Positions 1 to 11,543 of a stretch of DNA of 64,000 bases are shown here, piece after piece (the first letter of the stretch is position 1; each line of letters opens with the position of its first letter). The translations under genes were made by a program, and so were the position numbers. The notes below the pieces were generated by a model that was given only the letters and a program-made list of their open reading frames with translations, had not been told where the DNA came from and did no database searches. The stretch spans positions 27,774-91,773 of the forward strand of contig SVPA01000005.1 in assembly GCA_015066085.1 (NCBI GenBank). Reading direction: 5' to 3'. Source of the stretch: Oscillospiraceae bacterium. Lineage in GTDB: Bacteria; Bacillota; Clostridia; Oscillospirales; Acutalibacteraceae.

Positions 1-312
1 TACAATTTCGTCATATCTATCTTGAGAAAGAAGTATAACTGTACCTGTACCGTACCAGTTAATGTTATCATCATAGGATAGCAACATAGAACGAAACCAA
101 CCGGTAGATTTTTGTCCGTACTTAAAGTCCATTACTGCATTTCCGCCCATTTTACGAGCCTTTACAGCAAGTTGGTCTTTAACCACGTCCAAACCTTTCA
201 GTTGCTGATTATAAAAACCTTCTTTTTTATATTCCACACTGCCGATTCTTTTGGCATCGGGCTCGGCTCCCTCAATAAAAATAACGCCATTATGTACGGT
301 GGTGTATGCCAT
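1..312 (-). CDS. Partial small protein of unknown function (possibly YbjQ-like)
   Basis: I do not recognise this gene with confidence. An open frame starts with ATG at 312 and reads leftward for 104 codons without a stop, so the 3' end lies outside the window. Its ATG overlaps the stop of the upstream DUF4177 gene by one base (TAATG), so the two are probably translationally coupled. No signal peptide or membrane segment is visible. Residues 54-66 (KMGGNAVMDFKYG) after a helical stretch resemble the A..LGANAV..V.Y signature of small YbjQ-type proteins. That resemblance is weak and no function is inferred. Confidence 0.55.
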   Translation of the reverse strand, partial: MAYTTVHNGVIFIEGAEPDAKRIGSVEYKKEGFYNQQLKGLDVVKDQLAVKARKMGGNAVMDFKYGQKSTGWFRSMLLSYDDNINWYGTGTVILLSQDRYDEIV

Positions 313-503
313 TATACTTCACGCTCCAAAATAATCAGACATTCTTCGCGAGGACCGCCAAAGCCGGGAATTTGTGCAGTAGTAGCCGTCTTAACTTCCC
401 AACCTTGATTTGCATAACTGTTGATAGCCTGCTCTAAAACGGCAGGGTCAAACTTACCGGAAAACCATTTGTCCTTTTGTGTTAAAACTTTGTACTCTTT
501 CAT
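312..503 (-). CDS. DUF4177 domain-containing protein
   Basis: A 63-residue protein beginning MKEYKVL. The motif L-x-x-A-I-N-x-Y-A-x-Q-G-W-E-V around residues 23-37 and the closing LIILER strand are typical of DUF4177, a small family of unknown function. The reading frame is open upstream to 539, but the start at 503 is chosen because AAGGAGG lies about nine bases before it. The gene is the first of a two-gene minus-strand unit with a clear promoter at 560-588 and is divergent from rpoB. It is probably cytoplasmic, as no export signal is seen. Function unknown. Confidence 0.75.
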   Translation of the reverse strand: MKEYKVLTQKDKWFSGKFDPAVLEQAINSYANQGWEVKTATTAQIPGFGGPREECLIILEREV

Positions 504-559
504 TTGTAATACCCCTCCTTTTAAATTAGTCATCGTCACAAGAACAATTGACTATTTTT

Positions 560-588
560 AGTGTAACATATGGCTTTTTAGTTGTCAA
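560..588 (-). promoter_or_regulatory. SigA-type promoter of the DUF4177 pair
   Basis: Read on the minus strand, TTGACA (588-583) is separated by 17 bases from TACACT (565-560). It lies about 57 bases upstream of the DUF4177 start and diverges from the rpoB promoter. Confidence 0.65.
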
Positions 589-666
589 CCTTGGATACCG
601 TGTGTATTGCCTTTTATCAAACTGATATTATTTTATTTATTTTTTGGTATTTTTTTGAAATAGGTC

Positions 667-695
667 TTGACAACGACCCGTGAGGCTTGTATAAT
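667..695 (+). promoter_or_regulatory. Consensus SigA promoter of rpoBC
   Basis: A perfect TTGACA at 667-672 and a perfect TATAAT at 690-695 with a 17-base spacer. Transcription should start near 702, leaving a leader of about 134 nt before rpoB. Confidence 0.9.
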
Positions 696-701
696 ATGTA
701 A

Positions 702-835
702 TTACTGATACTGGGTCAATATGGGCTTTTCTGCCCTTTCGAGCCCCTCGAAAGCGACAAAAAGTGACCTTTTTTGGCCATCAGTCTTGCGGTGCGGATG
801 GTCCGCACAGAATTAATAAGGAGTGATTAAAGCTT
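702..835 (+). promoter_or_regulatory. Structured 5' leader of rpoB
   Basis: The leader holds two perfect small hairpins: TTTCGAG (737-743) with CTCGAAA (747-753), and GTGCGGA (792-798) with TCCGCAC (802-808). Between them is an A-run/T-run pair near 760-775 that could fold as a weak terminator-like stem. rpoB is not preceded by rplJ-rplL in this window, so this is not the usual L10 leader position. A role in transcription or translation control is inferred. The rpoB SD (AAGGAG, 818-823) lies just after the last hairpin. Confidence 0.5.
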
Positions 836-3800
836 ATGGCATCTGAAGCAATGGTAAAGCCGGTTCAGCTTGGCAAAAACACTCGTATGAGTTTCTCCAA
901 AATCAATGAAGTTATTGATATGCCTAACCTCATTGAAATTCAGAAAGACTCGTATAAGTGGTTTGTGGAAGAAGGTCTTAAAGAGGCTCTTTCTGATATG
1001 TCTTCCATAACCGATTATACCGGTAATCTTGTGCTTGATTTCATTGACTACCGTCTTGATGAGAAGCCGAAGTATGATGTAACGGAGTGTAAAGCGAGAG
1101 ATACGACATACGCTGCACCTCTGCGTGTAAAAGCCCGTCTTTTAAATAACGAAACGGGTGAAATTAAAGAAAGCGAAGTTTTCCTTGGCGATTTCCCGAT
1201 AATGACCGAGTCGGGCACCTTTGTAATAAATGGTGCCGAACGTGCAATTGTTTCCCAACTTGTTCGTTCTCCCGGCGCATATTACGGCCTTAAAATTGAG
1301 GAAAAAACCGGTAAAAAACTCTTTAATTCAACCATCATACCCAACCGTGGCGCTTGGCTTGAATATGAAACCGATTTAAGCGATGTTCTTTATGTAAGAA
1401 TTGATAAAAACCGTAAGCTTCCCCTCACTACCTTTGTTCGTGCTTTAGGCGTTGCAACAAACGAAGAAATCCGTCAACTTTTAGGTGACGAAGAGCGTCT
1501 TGCTGCAACCCTCGATAAAGATACCACCAACAATGTAGACGATGCCCTTATCGAAGTTTACAAAAAACTCCGTCCGGGTGAGCCTGCAACCGTTGAGGGT
1601 GCTCAGAGTTATCTGGCTCAACTTTTCTATGACGAGAGAAGATATGACCTTTCTCGCGTAGGACGCTATAAATATAATAAGAAATTCAGCCTTGCCCCCC
1701 GTATAATCGGCAAGGTGCTTTCTCGTGCTATTGTTGACGATATGACAGGCGAACTTCTTGCTGAGCCCGAAGAGGTTATCACAAAGGATAAGGCTATCCT
1801 TCTCGAAAAGAAGGGTGTCAGTGAGGCTTATGTCAAGGTTGAAGATGTAAACGGTACTGTTAGAGAACTTAAAATCCTCACTAACGGTATGGTTGATATT
1901 GCCGATTTTGTATCCTTTGATACCAAGGCTCTCGGCGTTAACGAAAACGTTTCCTTCCGTGTGCTTAAAGAAATTCTTGAAAACAACACTACCGAGGAAG
2001 AAATCTCCGAGGCAATCAAGGTTAACCTCTCTGCCCTTATGCCTAAACACATAACCGCAGAAGATATCTTTGCTTCCGTAAACTACTTTATAAATCTTCC
2101 TTATGATATCGGTACTACCGATGATATCGACCATCTTGGAAACCGTCGTATCCGTTCTGTAGGAGAACTTCTCCAGAATCAGTTCAGAATTGGTTTCTCC
2201 CGAATGGAAAGAGTAGTCCGTGAGAAAATGGCTCTTCAGGCTCAAGATGTAGACTCCATCACTCCTCAGTCTTTAATCAATATCCGTCCTGTTGTTGCTG
2301 CAATTAAAGAGTTCTTTGGCTCTTCGCCCCTTTCTCAGTTTATGGACCAGACCAATCCGCTTTCGGAACTTACCCATAAGCGCCGTCTGTCTGCTCTCGG
2401 TCCCGGAGGACTTTCCCGTGACCGTGCTTCCTTCGAAGTTCGTGACGTTCACTATACCCATTATGGCCGTATGTGTCCTATCGAAACTCCTGAAGGACCC
2501 AACATCGGACTTATTTCCTATCTTGCAACCTTTGCAAGAATCAATGAATATGGCTTTATCGAGGCTCCCTACCGCCGTGTCGATAAAAAGACCGGTAAGG
2601 TGCTTGACGAAGTTGTATATATGACTGCTGATACCGAGGACGAGTATGTAATTGCCCAGGCAAATGAGCCTCTTGACGAAAATGGTCATTTTGTCCGTTC
2701 AAGAGTAAACGTACGCCATCGTGATGACTTCCTTGAAATCGCACCTTCCGAGGTCGACTTTATGGACGTTTCGCCTAAAATGGTTGTTTCGGTTGCTACC
2801 GCAATGATACCCTTCCTTGAAAACGACGATACCAACCGTGCACTCATGGGCTCTAACATGCAGAAGCAGGCAGTTCCGCTTCTCGTTACCGAAAGCCCCT
2901 TTGTCGGAACAGGTATTGAATATAAGGCTGCTGTTGACTCGGGTGTTGTTGTTCTCGCAAAACGTGCAGGTACCGTTGTAACTGCCGCCGCTGACAAAAT
3001 TGTTATCCGTGCTAAAAACGGCGAGGTTGATGAGTATGAACTTATCAAATTCCTCCGTTCTAACCACGGAACCTGTATAAATCAGCGTCCCATTGTTGCT
3101 GTAGGACAAAAGGTTGAAGAAGGCGAAGTAATCGCCGACGGTCCTGCAACCGATAACGGAGAAATCTCCCTCGGCCGTAACGCCCTTATTGGATTTATGA
3201 CCTGGGAAGGTTATAACTACGAGGACGCCGTTCTCATAAACGAAAAACTTGTCCGTGAGGATATGTATACTTCTATTCATATTGAAGAGTATGAAATTGA
3301 AGCCAGAGATACAAAACTCGGACCTGAAGAAATTACCAGAGATATCCCCAACGTCGGCGAAGATGCTCTTAAAGACCTCGATGAGAGAGGAATTATCCGC
3401 ATCGGTGCTGAGGTTACCGCAGGAGATATCCTTGTCGGTAAGGTTACTCCCAAGGGCGAAACCGAACTTACCGCTGAAGAACGCCTTCTTCGTGCAATCT
3501 TCGGCGAAAAGGCTAGGGAAGTGCGTGATACTTCTCTTCGTGTACCCCACGGCGAGTATGGTACTATTGTTGATGTTAAGGTTTTCTCTCGTGAGAATTC
3601 TTCCGAACTTTCCCCCGGTGTAAACCTTGTTGTTCGTTGCTATATTGCTCAGAAGAGAAAAATCTCTGTCGGCGATAAGATGGCCGGTCGTCACGGAAAT
3701 AAGGGTGTTGTATCTCGTATTCTCCCCAGTGAAGATATGCCCTTCCTTCCCGACGGAACTCCGCTTGATATCGTTCTTAACCCCCTCGGCGTTCCTTCCC

Positions 3801-4537
3801 GTATGAATATCGGACAGGTTCTCGAGGTTAACCTCGGCTACGCTTGTAAGGCTCTCGGTTGGCATATTGCTACCCCCGTATTCGACGGTGCTCACGAAGC
3901 CGATATCCGTGAGTGTCTGAAAATGGCAGGCTTCAGAGAAGACGGAAAAACTCAACTCTTCGACGGCCGTACCGGCGAACCTTTTGATAACCCGGTAACC
4001 GTTGGATATATGTATTATCTCAAACTGCATCATCTTGTTGATGATAAGATTCATGCCCGTTCTACCGGTCCTTACTCTCTCGTTACCCAACAGCCTCTCG
4101 GCGGTAAGGCTCAGTTCGGCGGACAGCGTTTCGGTGAAATGGAAGTTTGGGCGCTTGAAGCATATGGCGCTGCCTACACTCTCCAGGAAATCTTAACCGT
4201 TAAATCTGACGACGTTGTTGGACGTGTTAAGACCTACGAATCTATCGTTAAGGGTCAGAACGTTCCTACTCCCGGTGTTCCTGAATCTTTCAAGGTTCTT
4301 ATTAAGGAACTTCAGTCTTTAGGCCTTGATGTTAAGGTTCTTGACAAAGAAAAGCAAGAAATCGACCTTAAACAAACCTTTGAAGAAGACGAAGAACTCG
4401 GACTCACCCCACCGGTGTTTACCGAGGAACTAACCGAAAATGTTATGGACGACATGACAGGATTTGGCGAGGTTGATGAAACCGGCGAATATGTTGCTTC
4501 TGCACAAGAAGAAACTTATTCTGATGATGAAGAATAA
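836..4537 (+). CDS. rpoB: DNA-directed RNA polymerase subunit beta
   Basis: A 1233-residue RNA polymerase beta subunit, which forms the catalytic core with beta' and alpha. The rifampicin region is intact and of sensitive type: [20 protein letters not shown] carries the Asp, His and Ser corresponding to E. coli D516, H526 and S531. The C-terminal clamp region [20 protein letters not shown] is present, followed by an acidic tail. The start at 836 follows AAGGAG with a rather long 12-base gap; Met6 at 851 is an alternative start. rpoC follows after 18 bases with its own SD, so the two are one transcript from the promoter at 667. Confidence 0.98.
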   Translation: MASEAMVKPVQLGKNTRMSFSKINEVIDMPNLIEIQKDSYKWFVEEGLKEALSDMSSITDYTGNLVLDFIDYRLDEKPKYDVTECKARDTTYAAPLRVKARLLNNETGEIKESEVFLGDFPIMTESGTFVINGAERAIVSQLVRSPGAYYGLKIEEKTGKKLFNSTIIPNRGAWLEYETDLSDVLYVRIDKNRKLPLTTFVRALGVATNEEIRQLLGDEERLAATLDKDTTNNVDDALIEVYKKLRPGEPATVEGAQSYLAQLFYDERRYDLSRVGRYKYNKKFSLAPRIIGKVLSRAIVDDMTGELLAEPEEVITKDKAILLEKKGVSEAYVKVEDVNGTVRELKILTNGMVDIADFVSFDTKALGVNENVSFRVLKEILENNTTEEEISEAIKVNLSALMPKHITAEDIFASVNYFINLPYDIGTTDDIDHLGNRRIRSVGELLQNQFRIGFSRMERVVREKMALQAQDVDSITPQSLINIRPVVAAIKEFFGSSPLSQFMDQTNPLSELTHKRRLSALGPGGLSRDRASFEVRDVHYTHYGRMCPIETPEGPNIGLISYLATFARINEYGFIEAPYRRVDKKTGKVLDEVVYMTADTEDEYVIAQANEPLDENGHFVRSRVNVRHRDDFLEIAPSEVDFMDVSPKMVVSVATAMIPFLENDDTNRALMGSNMQKQAVPLLVTESPFVGTGIEYKAAVDSGVVVLAKRAGTVVTAAADKIVIRAKNGEVDEYELIKFLRSNHGTCINQRPIVAVGQKVEEGEVIADGPATDNGEISLGRNALIGFMTWEGYNYEDAVLINEKLVREDMYTSIHIEEYEIEARDTKLGPEEITRDIPNVGEDALKDLDERGIIRIGAEVTAGDILVGKVTPKGETELTAEERLLRAIFGEKAREVRDTSLRVPHGEYGTIVDVKVFSRENSSELSPGVNLVVRCYIAQKRKISVGDKMAGRHGNKGVVSRILPSEDMPFLPDGTPLDIVLNPLGVPSRMNIGQVLEVNLGYACKALGWHIATPVFDGAHEADIRECLKMAGFREDGKTQLFDGRTGEPFDNPVTVGYMYYLKLHHLVDDKIHARSTGPYSLVTQQPLGGKAQFGGQRFGEMEVWALEAYGAAYTLQEILTVKSDDVVGRVKTYESIVKGQNVPTPGVPESFKVLIKELQSLGLDVKVLDKEKQEIDLKQTFEEDEELGLTPPVFTEELTENVMDDMTGFGEVDETGEYVASAQEETYSDDEE

Positions 4538-4555
4538 TAAGGAGGAAACGAAATC

Positions 4556-7500
4556 ATGGAAAATATCGAATTTGAATCAATAAAAATTGGTCTCGCTTCT
4601 CCTGAACAGATAAGAAGTTGGTCATACGGCGAGGTTACCAAACCCGAAACCATTAACTACAGAACCTTAAAACCTGAACAGGGCGGTCTTTTCTGCGAAC
4701 GTATTTTCGGACCCCAGAAAGACTGGGAGTGCCACTGCGGAAAGTATAAGAGAATTCGCTATAAGGGCAAGGTTTGTGAGCGTTGCGGAGTAGAGGTTAC
4801 TCGTGCAAAAGTACGCCGTGAGCGTATGGGTTCAATTGAACTTGCTGCTCCCGTATCTCATATTTGGTACTATAAGACAATTCCCTCAAGAATGGGTCTT
4901 GCTCTTGATATCTCCCCCAAAGCACTTGAACAGGTTCTTTATTTCTCAAAGTATATAGTTACCGACCCCGGTAACACTCCTATTGAGAAGAAATCTCTCT
5001 TAAACGAAAAACAGTACCGCGATATGCGTGAACTTTATGAAGATGATTTCAAGGCAGGAATGGGTGCTGAAGCAATCAAGGAACTTCTTTGTGAAATCGA
5101 CCTTGATGCAACCTGTACTGAACTCCGTGAAGAACTTGAAACCGCTTCAGGTCAAAAAAGACTTCGTATCTTTAAGCGTCTTGAGGTTTTAGAGGCTTTC
5201 CGTGCTTCAGGAAACCGCCCCGAATGGATGATTCTCGATGTAATTCCGGTAATTCCTCCGGATTTACGTCCTATGGTTCAACTTGACGGTGGCCGTTTTG
5301 CAACCTCCGACCTTAACGACCTTTACAGACGTGTTATTAACCGTAATAACCGCCTTAAAAGACTTTTGGAACTCGGAGCCCCCGATATTATTGTTAGAAA
5401 CGAAAAGAGAATGCTTCAGGAAGCCGTTGACGCCCTTATCGACAACGGCAGAAGAGGTAAAGCAGTTACCGGTCCTAATAACCGCGCTCTTAAATCTCTT
5501 TCCGATATGCTTAAAGGTAAGCAGGGTCGTTTCCGTCAGAACCTTCTCGGTAAGCGTGTTGACTATTCCGGTCGTTCGGTTATCGTTGTAGGCCCTGAAC
5601 TTAAAATGTACCAGTGCGGACTTCCTAAAGAAATGGCTCTTGAACTCTTCAAACCCTTCGTAATGAAGCGTCTTGTTGAAACCAAAGAAGCAACTAACAT
5701 TAAAACGGCTCGTAAAATGGTTGAACGCGCCTCTTCTGAAATCTGGGATGCGCTCGAAACCGTAATTAAAGAACATCCCGTTCTTTTAAACCGTGCTCCT
5801 ACACTTCACCGTTTAGGTATTCAGGCGTTCGAGCCGGTTCTCGTAGAAGGTAAAGCAATTAAACTCCATCCTCTTGTATGTACCGCATACAACGCCGACT
5901 TCGACGGTGACCAGATGGCAGTTCACGTACCCCTTTCTGCAGAGGCTCAGGCAGAAGCCCGTTTCTTAATGCTTGCTGCCAACAACCTTCTTAAACCCTC
6001 TGATGGTAAGCCTGTTGCCGTTCCTACTCAGGATATGGTGCTCGGTTCTTACTATCTTACCCTTGTTAAAGCCGACGAACCCGGCGCAAACAAGGTGTTT
6101 AAGGATAAGGACGAAGCCATTATGGCTTATAACGACGGCGTTGTCGGTCTCCACGCTCCTATCCGCGTTCGTTTTGTTAAGGACGGCGTTTCCAAACTCG
6201 TTTGGTGTACTGTTGGCTTCCTTATCTTTAACGAATCTATCCCTCAGGATATCGGTTTTGTTGACAGAACTGACCCTGAACACATTTTGGACCTTGAAAT
6301 TTGCTATAAGGTTAAAGATGCAACTAAACTCACCGTTGATTCCAACGATGATGTTATTCAGAACAAGGTTGGAAAGAAACAACTCGGTAAAATTATCGAC
6401 GCTTGTATCGCTAAACACGGAACAAGTAAAGCCGCTATCGTTCTTGATAATGTTAAAGCTACCGGCTTTAAGTTCTCTACCAAGGGTGCAATTACTGTTT
6501 CGGTTGTAGACGCTGTAATTCCTCCCATCAAGGCACAACTTATTGCCGATGCAGAGGCTCAGATTGATAAAGTAAACCGTAGTTTCAACCGCGGACTTAT
6601 CAATAAGGACGAAAAGAGCCGCCACGTAATCGAAATCTGGAATAAGACTTCCGAAGACGTAGGTAACGCCCTTAAAGACCACCTTGATGAATTCAACCCC
6701 ATCTTTATGATGGCAGATTCGGGCGCCCGTGGTTCTATGGCTCAGATTCGTCAGCTCGCAGGTATGCGCGGACTTATTTCGAATACCGCAGGTAAGGTTA
6801 TCGAAGTTCCTATTCGTGATAGTTACCGTGAAGGTCTTAACGTTCAGGAATACTTCATTTCTTCCCGTGGTGCTCGTAAAGGTCTTGCCGATACCGCTCT
6901 TCGTACCGCCGACTCGGGTTATTTGACCCGTCGTCTTGTTGACGTTGCTCAAGATGTTATTATTCGTGATGAAGATTGCGGAACCGAAAGCGGTCTCGAA
7001 ATCTCCTCTATTATGGACGGAAACCACGAAATCGAAAAACTCAGCGAACGTCTTGTGGGCAGATATCTGCTTAATGACTTTGTTGATGAGAAAACGGGCG
7101 AAATCCTTGTTAGCAAGGAAACTATGATGACCCTTGCCGATGCAGAGAAAATTGTTGCAACAGGCGTAGAAAAGGTAACAATACGCTCAATTCTTACCTG
7201 CCACAGCCACCACGGCGTATGTATCAAGTGTTACGGAAGCAACCTTGCAACCGGAAGACCTGTAACCGTTGGTGAAGCAGTTGGTATCGTTGCCGCTCAG
7301 TCTATCGGTGAACCCGGTACCCAGCTTACAATGCGTACCTTCCATACCGGCGGTATCGCATCTACCGAAGATATTACTCAGGGTCTTCCCCGAGTTGAAG
7401 AACTCTTCGAAGCAAGACGTCCTAAGCGTTGCGGTCTTATTGCTAAAATTGACGGACGTGTTCGTATTGCCGAAGAAAAGCGTTCTAATGTAATCATTAT

Positions 7501-8149
7501 TACTGATGATGAAAATGTTAGAGAAGAAAAGGTAGTAATTCCTTACGGTATTCGTCCTTTGGTTGCCGAAGGCGACAAGGTTAAAGCGGGTGACCTGCTT
7601 ATCCCCGGTGCTAAATATCCTCAGGATATTCTCGAAGCCCAAGGACCTGAATCCGTTCAGAATTATATTATTGCTGAAATTCAGAACGCTTACAGAACCC
7701 AGGGTGTTGATATCAATGATAAGCACATTGAGGTTATTATCCGTCAGATGATGAGAAAATTCGTAATTACCGACCCGGGCTCAACCGAACTTCTTCAGGG
7801 CGTAAGTTACGAGTTGGCAGAAGTGCTTAAAGCAAACAGAGAAATTGCTGACCGTATTAATGCAGGGGAGGAGAACCTTGTAAAAGCCTCCTACAATCAG
7901 ACCTTGCTTGGTATTACCAAAGCATCTCTTGCTACCGAATCCTTCCTTTCTGCTGCGTCCTTCCAGGAAACCACCAAGGTTCTTACTGAAGCCGCTATCA
8001 AGGGTAAGGAAGACCCGCTCTTCGGACTTAAAGAAAACGTTATAATCGGTAAACTCGTTCCTGCCGGAACCGGAATGAAAATGGCTTTAGAGGACGAAGT
8101 TACCGAAACTGTCGAGACTTTTGAAGCCGAAGAAGCAACCGCAGAATAA
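4556..8149 (+). CDS. rpoC: DNA-directed RNA polymerase subunit beta'
   Basis: A 1197-residue beta' subunit, co-transcribed with rpoB. The N-terminal zinc-binding cysteines ([20 protein letters not shown]) are near residues 60-80. The catalytic magnesium loop [13 protein letters not shown], with its three aspartates, is near residue 448. The bridge-helix/trigger-loop region ([20 protein letters not shown]) and the second zinc cluster with [13 protein letters not shown] follow. Length is typical of Firmicutes, with no large lineage-specific insertion evident. A new promoter for rpsL lies directly downstream; no L7Ae-like gene sits between rpoC and rpsL. Confidence 0.98.
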   Translation: MENIEFESIKIGLASPEQIRSWSYGEVTKPETINYRTLKPEQGGLFCERIFGPQKDWECHCGKYKRIRYKGKVCERCGVEVTRAKVRRERMGSIELAAPVSHIWYYKTIPSRMGLALDISPKALEQVLYFSKYIVTDPGNTPIEKKSLLNEKQYRDMRELYEDDFKAGMGAEAIKELLCEIDLDATCTELREELETASGQKRLRIFKRLEVLEAFRASGNRPEWMILDVIPVIPPDLRPMVQLDGGRFATSDLNDLYRRVINRNNRLKRLLELGAPDIIVRNEKRMLQEAVDALIDNGRRGKAVTGPNNRALKSLSDMLKGKQGRFRQNLLGKRVDYSGRSVIVVGPELKMYQCGLPKEMALELFKPFVMKRLVETKEATNIKTARKMVERASSEIWDALETVIKEHPVLLNRAPTLHRLGIQAFEPVLVEGKAIKLHPLVCTAYNADFDGDQMAVHVPLSAEAQAEARFLMLAANNLLKPSDGKPVAVPTQDMVLGSYYLTLVKADEPGANKVFKDKDEAIMAYNDGVVGLHAPIRVRFVKDGVSKLVWCTVGFLIFNESIPQDIGFVDRTDPEHILDLEICYKVKDATKLTVDSNDDVIQNKVGKKQLGKIIDACIAKHGTSKAAIVLDNVKATGFKFSTKGAITVSVVDAVIPPIKAQLIADAEAQIDKVNRSFNRGLINKDEKSRHVIEIWNKTSEDVGNALKDHLDEFNPIFMMADSGARGSMAQIRQLAGMRGLISNTAGKVIEVPIRDSYREGLNVQEYFISSRGARKGLADTALRTADSGYLTRRLVDVAQDVIIRDEDCGTESGLEISSIMDGNHEIEKLSERLVGRYLLNDFVDEKTGEILVSKETMMTLADAEKIVATGVEKVTIRSILTCHSHHGVCIKCYGSNLATGRPVTVGEAVGIVAAQSIGEPGTQLTMRTFHTGGIASTEDITQGLPRVEELFEARRPKRCGLIAKIDGRVRIAEEKRSNVIIITDDENVREEKVVIPYGIRPLVAEGDKVKAGDLLIPGAKYPQDILEAQGPESVQNYIIAEIQNAYRTQGVDINDKHIEVIIRQMMRKFVITDPGSTELLQGVSYELAEVLKANREIADRINAGEENLVKASYNQTLLGITKASLATESFLSAASFQETTKVLTEAAIKGKEDPLFGLKENVIIGKLVPAGTGMKMALEDEVTETVETFEAEEATAE

Positions 8150-8161
8150 AGCAAAAAATTG

Positions 8162-8190
8162 TTGACTTTCTTGTTTTCAGGTGTTAAAAT
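8162..8190 (+). promoter_or_regulatory. SigA-type promoter of the rpsL-rpsG-fusA operon
   Basis: TTGACT (8162-8167), 17-base spacer, TAAAAT (8185-8190). It sits just after the rpoC stop and implies a leader of about 95 nt before rpsL. Confidence 0.75.
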
Positions 8191-8237
8191 ATTTTATTGT
8201 GTGGGAATGCGGCCTTAAACCGCAAAATCAAGATATA

Positions 8238-8264
8238 ACGCATACGGAGTCTCTCCGTATGCGT
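8238..8264 (+). promoter_or_regulatory. Long leader hairpin upstream of rpsL
   Basis: A perfect 12-bp inverted repeat (8238-8249 and 8253-8264) with a 3-nt loop, inside the rpsL leader and 30 bases before the start codon. The following bases (GATATACATTTTATTT) are only loosely T-rich, so it is not a clear terminator. A smaller stem GCGG...CCGC lies upstream around 8210-8223. It may be an autoregulatory site or an mRNA stabiliser. Confidence 0.5.
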
Positions 8265-8293
8265 GATATACATTTTATTTAAGGAGGTGCGAT

Positions 8294-8716
8294 ATGCCGA
8301 CCTTTAACCAGTTAGTACGTAGCGGAAGAGAATCCGTTGAGAAAAAGGCTAAGGCTCCTGCGCTCTTAAAGGGTTACAACTCTATGAAGCGCACTTTAAC
8401 CGATAATGATTCTCCTCAAAAGCGTGGTGTATGTACTGCCGTTAAGACCACAAGTCCTAAGAAGCCTAACTCTGCTCTTCGTAAAATTGCCAGAGTTCGT
8501 CTTTCTAACGGAATCGAAGTTTCTGCTTATATTCCCGGAATTGGTCATAACCTGCAGGAGCATAGCGTTGTGCTTATCCGCGGCGGTCGTGTTAAGGACT
8601 TACCTGGTGTGCGTTACCATATCATCCGTGGCTCATTAGATGCTCAGGGTGTTGCTAAACGTATGCAATCTCGTTCTAAATACGGCGCAAAGCGTCCTAA
8701 GGCAGGCGCAAAGTAA
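8294..8716 (+). CDS. rpsL: 30S ribosomal protein S12
   Basis: A 140-residue S12, which helps control decoding accuracy in the 30S A site. The conserved loops [12 protein letters not shown] and [14 protein letters not shown] are intact, with lysines at the two classical streptomycin-resistance positions, so the allele looks sensitive. The Asp that RimO methylthiolates (VKDLPG) is also present. AAGGAGGT precedes the ATG. First gene of the str-type operon, followed by rpsG and fusA. Confidence 0.98.
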   Translation: MPTFNQLVRSGRESVEKKAKAPALLKGYNSMKRTLTDNDSPQKRGVCTAVKTTSPKKPNSALRKIARVRLSNGIEVSAYIPGIGHNLQEHSVVLIRGGRVKDLPGVRYHIIRGSLDAQGVAKRMQSRSKYGAKRPKAGAK

Positions 8717-8851
8717 GTTTGAAATTATCCTAAATAATTCAAGCTGCATTTTATCAAGCGGCGTTTATATATAATACGCCTTGCTTGGTACAAACGGGAA
8801 AGAAATTACTCGAGTACCTATGATATCATTATTGTGAAGGAGGGAAGAGAA

Positions 8852-9322
8852 GTGCCAAGAAGAGGTTTTGTTGCAAAACGTGACGTTTTGCCCGATCCGG
8901 TATACAACTCTAAAATTGTTACCCGTCTTATCAACAACATCATGCTTGACGGTAAGAAGGGCGTAGCACAGAAGATTGTATATGGTGCTTTTGAAATCAT
9001 TAACGAAAAGACAGGAAAAGAACCCCTTGAGGTTTTCGAAGAGGCTATGGAAAACGTAATGCCTCAACTCGAAGTTAAGGCTGTCCGTAAGGGCGGTGCT
9101 ACCTATCAGGTTCCTTTTGAGGTTCGTCCTGAAAGAAAGCAGACTTTAGGTCTTCGTTGGCTCACTGCTTACAGCCGTAAGCGTAACGAGAGAACAATGA
9201 AGGAAAGACTTGCTGGCGAAATTCTTGATGCTGTTAACGGTGTTGGCGGCGCTGCTAAGAAGCGTGAAGACACTCATAAAATGGCTGAAGCAAATAAGGC
9301 TTTCGCACACTACAGATGGTAA
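8852..9322 (+). CDS. rpsG: 30S ribosomal protein S7
   Basis: A 156-residue S7, the primary 16S rRNA 3'-domain binder and, in other bacteria, the translational repressor of the str operon. The frame is open from 8834, but the start is placed at GTG 8852 because AAGGAGG (8837-8843) lies inside the longer frame and the protein then begins [11 protein letters not shown], as S7 usually does, at the usual length. The 135-nt gap after rpsL contains a small stem (GGCGT 8760-8764 with ACGCC 8776-8780), a possible site for S7 feedback. Confidence 0.97.
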   Translation: MPRRGFVAKRDVLPDPVYNSKIVTRLINNIMLDGKKGVAQKIVYGAFEIINEKTGKEPLEVFEEAMENVMPQLEVKAVRKGGATYQVPFEVRPERKQTLGLRWLTAYSRKRNERTMKERLAGEILDAVNGVGGAAKKREDTHKMAEANKAFAHYRW

Positions 9323-9358
9323 TTTATTAATACTGATTTTTCTTAAAAGGAGTATATT

Positions 9359-11440
9359 ATGGCAAGAAAAGTATCTCTTGAAATGACAAGAAATATTGGT
9401 ATTATGGCTCACATTGACGCTGGTAAAACCACTACTACCGAGCGTATTCTGTACTATACCGGTGTTAACCACAAAATCGGTGAAACACATGACGGTACAG
9501 CTACTATGGACTGGATGGCACAGGAGCAGGAGAGAGGTATCACCATCACCTCCGCTGCTACTACATGCTTCTGGAAAGACCATCGTATCAATATTATCGA
9601 CACCCCCGGACACGTTGACTTCACCGTTGAAGTTCAGCGTTCCCTTCGTGTACTCGACGGCTCTGTAACTGTACTTTGTGCAAAGGGAGGCGTTGAGCCT
9701 CAGTCTGAAACCGTTTGGCGTCAGGCTGACGAATATAAGGTTCCCCGTATGATTTATGTTAACAAAATGGACATTATGGGAGCCGACTTCTTTAACGTTC
9801 TTAAAATGGTTAAAGAACGTTTCCAGTGTAATGCAGTTCCGATTCAGCTTCCTATCGGTGCTGAAGATACCTTCAAGGGAATTGTTGACCTCGTAAACAA
9901 CAACGCTATCATCTATTATGATGATAAGGGTATGGATGTTCGCGTCGAGGAAATCCCTGAAGATATGAAGGAAATCGCTGCAGAATATCGTTCTCAAATG
10001 ATTGAACACATTGTTGAAATGGACGACGACCTTATGATGGCATATTTCGAAGGCGAAGAGCCCTCGGTTGAAGATATGAAACGTATCATCAGAAAGTCTA
10101 CCATTGAAAGCACAATGGTTCCTGTTTGTTGCGGTACTTCTTATCGTAACAAGGGCGTTCAGCCCCTCCTCGATAATATCGTTGATTATATGCCCGCTCC
10201 TACCGACGTAGAAGCAATTAAGGGTATCAATCCCGATACCGAGGAAGAAGAAGTTCGTCACTCTTCTGACGAAGAACCCTTCGCTGCACTCGCATTCAAG
10301 ATTGCTACCGACCCCTTCGTTGGTAAACTTGCTTTCTTCCGTGTTTATTCCGGAACTGTTAATGCCGGTGCTTCTGTTCTTAACTCTGTTAAGGACAACA
10401 AAGAACGTATGGGACGTATTCTCCAAATGCACGCTAACCATCGTGAAGATATTGAAACCGTTTATGCAGGTGATATTGCCGCTTGCGTAGGTCTCAAAAA
10501 CACCACTACCGGTGATACTCTTTGCGACGAAAAGCATCCCGTAGTTCTTGAATCTATGAACTTCCCCGAGCCCGTTATCCGCGTTGCTATTGAGCCCAAG
10601 ACCAAAGCAGGTCAGGAGAAAATGGGCATCGCGCTTGCCAAACTCGCTGAAGAAGACCCCACCTTTAAGGCTTATACCGATGAAGAAACCGGACAAACCA
10701 TCATCGCTGGTATGGGTGAACTTCACCTCGAAATCATCGTTGACCGTCTTCTCCGTGAATTTAAGGTAGAAGCAAATGTTGGCGCTCCTCAGGTTGCTTA
10801 TAAAGAAACCGTTCGTAACCTTGTTGACCACGAAACTAAGTACAAACGTCAGTCTGGTGGTTCAGGTCAGTACGGTCATGTTAAGATTAAACTTGAACCC
10901 AACGAAACCGGAAAGGGATATGAGTTTATTAACGCCGTTACCGGTGGCTCTATTCCCAAGGAGTTCATTGGTCCTGTTGACGCAGGTATCCAGGGTGCCC
11001 TTTCTTCCGGTGTACTCGCAGGTTACCCTGTAGTTGACGTTAAGGTTACCCTTTATGATGGTTCTTACCACGAAGTTGACTCTTCTGAAATGGCGTTTAA
11101 GATTGCCGGTTCTATGGCATTCAAAGAGGCTGCAAGAAAGGCCAACCCCGTGCTTCTCGAGCCCGTAATGAAGGTTACCGTAATTGTACCTGAAGAGTAT
11201 ATGGGCGACGTTATCGGCGACCTTAACTCTCGTCGTGGTATGATTCAGTCTTTCGAAGACAGAACAGGTGCTAAGCAAATTAATGCTCGTGTACCTCTTA
11301 GCGATATGTTCGGTTACGCTACCGACCTCCGTTCTAAATCTCAGGGCCGTGGTCAGTATGTAATGGAGCCTGACGGATATCAGGAAGTTCCCAAGAGCAT
11401 CGCTGAAAAAATTATTTCTACAAGAGCTAAGAAAGATTAA
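9359..11440 (+). CDS. fusA: Elongation factor G
   Basis: A 693-residue translocase GTPase. The G1 motif [15 protein letters not shown] is at residues 18-32, G3 DTPGHVD follows and G4 NKMD is present. Domain IV-V features ([28 protein letters not shown]) are intact, so this looks like housekeeping EF-G rather than a tetracycline-resistance paralogue. It follows rpsG by 36 bases with SD AAAAGGAG and is the last gene before a separate promoter for tuf. Confidence 0.98.
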   Translation: MARKVSLEMTRNIGIMAHIDAGKTTTTERILYYTGVNHKIGETHDGTATMDWMAQEQERGITITSAATTCFWKDHRINIIDTPGHVDFTVEVQRSLRVLDGSVTVLCAKGGVEPQSETVWRQADEYKVPRMIYVNKMDIMGADFFNVLKMVKERFQCNAVPIQLPIGAEDTFKGIVDLVNNNAIIYYDDKGMDVRVEEIPEDMKEIAAEYRSQMIEHIVEMDDDLMMAYFEGEEPSVEDMKRIIRKSTIESTMVPVCCGTSYRNKGVQPLLDNIVDYMPAPTDVEAIKGINPDTEEEEVRHSSDEEPFAALAFKIATDPFVGKLAFFRVYSGTVNAGASVLNSVKDNKERMGRILQMHANHREDIETVYAGDIAACVGLKNTTTGDTLCDEKHPVVLESMNFPEPVIRVAIEPKTKAGQEKMGIALAKLAEEDPTFKAYTDEETGQTIIAGMGELHLEIIVDRLLREFKVEANVGAPQVAYKETVRNLVDHETKYKRQSGGSGQYGHVKIKLEPNETGKGYEFINAVTGGSIPKEFIGPVDAGIQGALSSGVLAGYPVVDVKVTLYDGSYHEVDSSEMAFKIAGSMAFKEAARKANPVLLEPVMKVTVIVPEEYMGDVIGDLNSRRGMIQSFEDRTGAKQINARVPLSDMFGYATDLRSKSQGRGQYVMEPDGYQEVPKSIAEKIISTRAKKD

Positions 11441-11458
11441 TTCTTGTTAAAATAATAC

Positions 11459-11487
11459 TTGAAATATTGAGATGTTTTTGTTAAAAT
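11459..11487 (+). promoter_or_regulatory. SigA-type promoter of tuf
   Basis: TTGAAA (11459-11464), 17-base spacer, TAAAAT (11482-11487), directly after fusA. It lets tuf be expressed above the level of the upstream operon. Confidence 0.65.
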
Positions 11488-11543
11488 AAAATGCGAAGAC
11501 TCTCGTTTAGTTTTTATTTGTAAATTTAAGGAGGAAATTCCAA

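Noticed and set aside
2699..4090. 463-codon minus-strand frame opposite rpoB
   Set aside because: A shadow of rpoB; no recognisable motif and no initiation signals. The same applies to the long minus frames opposite rpoC, tuf, guaB and tsf.
8770..8775. TATAAT before rpsG as a separate promoter
   Set aside because: No -35 hexamer lies at 16-18 bases and the bases are part of a small hairpin loop.
9146..10831. 561-codon open frame on the minus strand opposite fusA
   Set aside because: It lies wholly opposite rpsG/fusA, has no SD or promoter, and its protein is low-complexity in Asn/Phe/Val/Ser, as expected for the antisense of a codon-biased gene.
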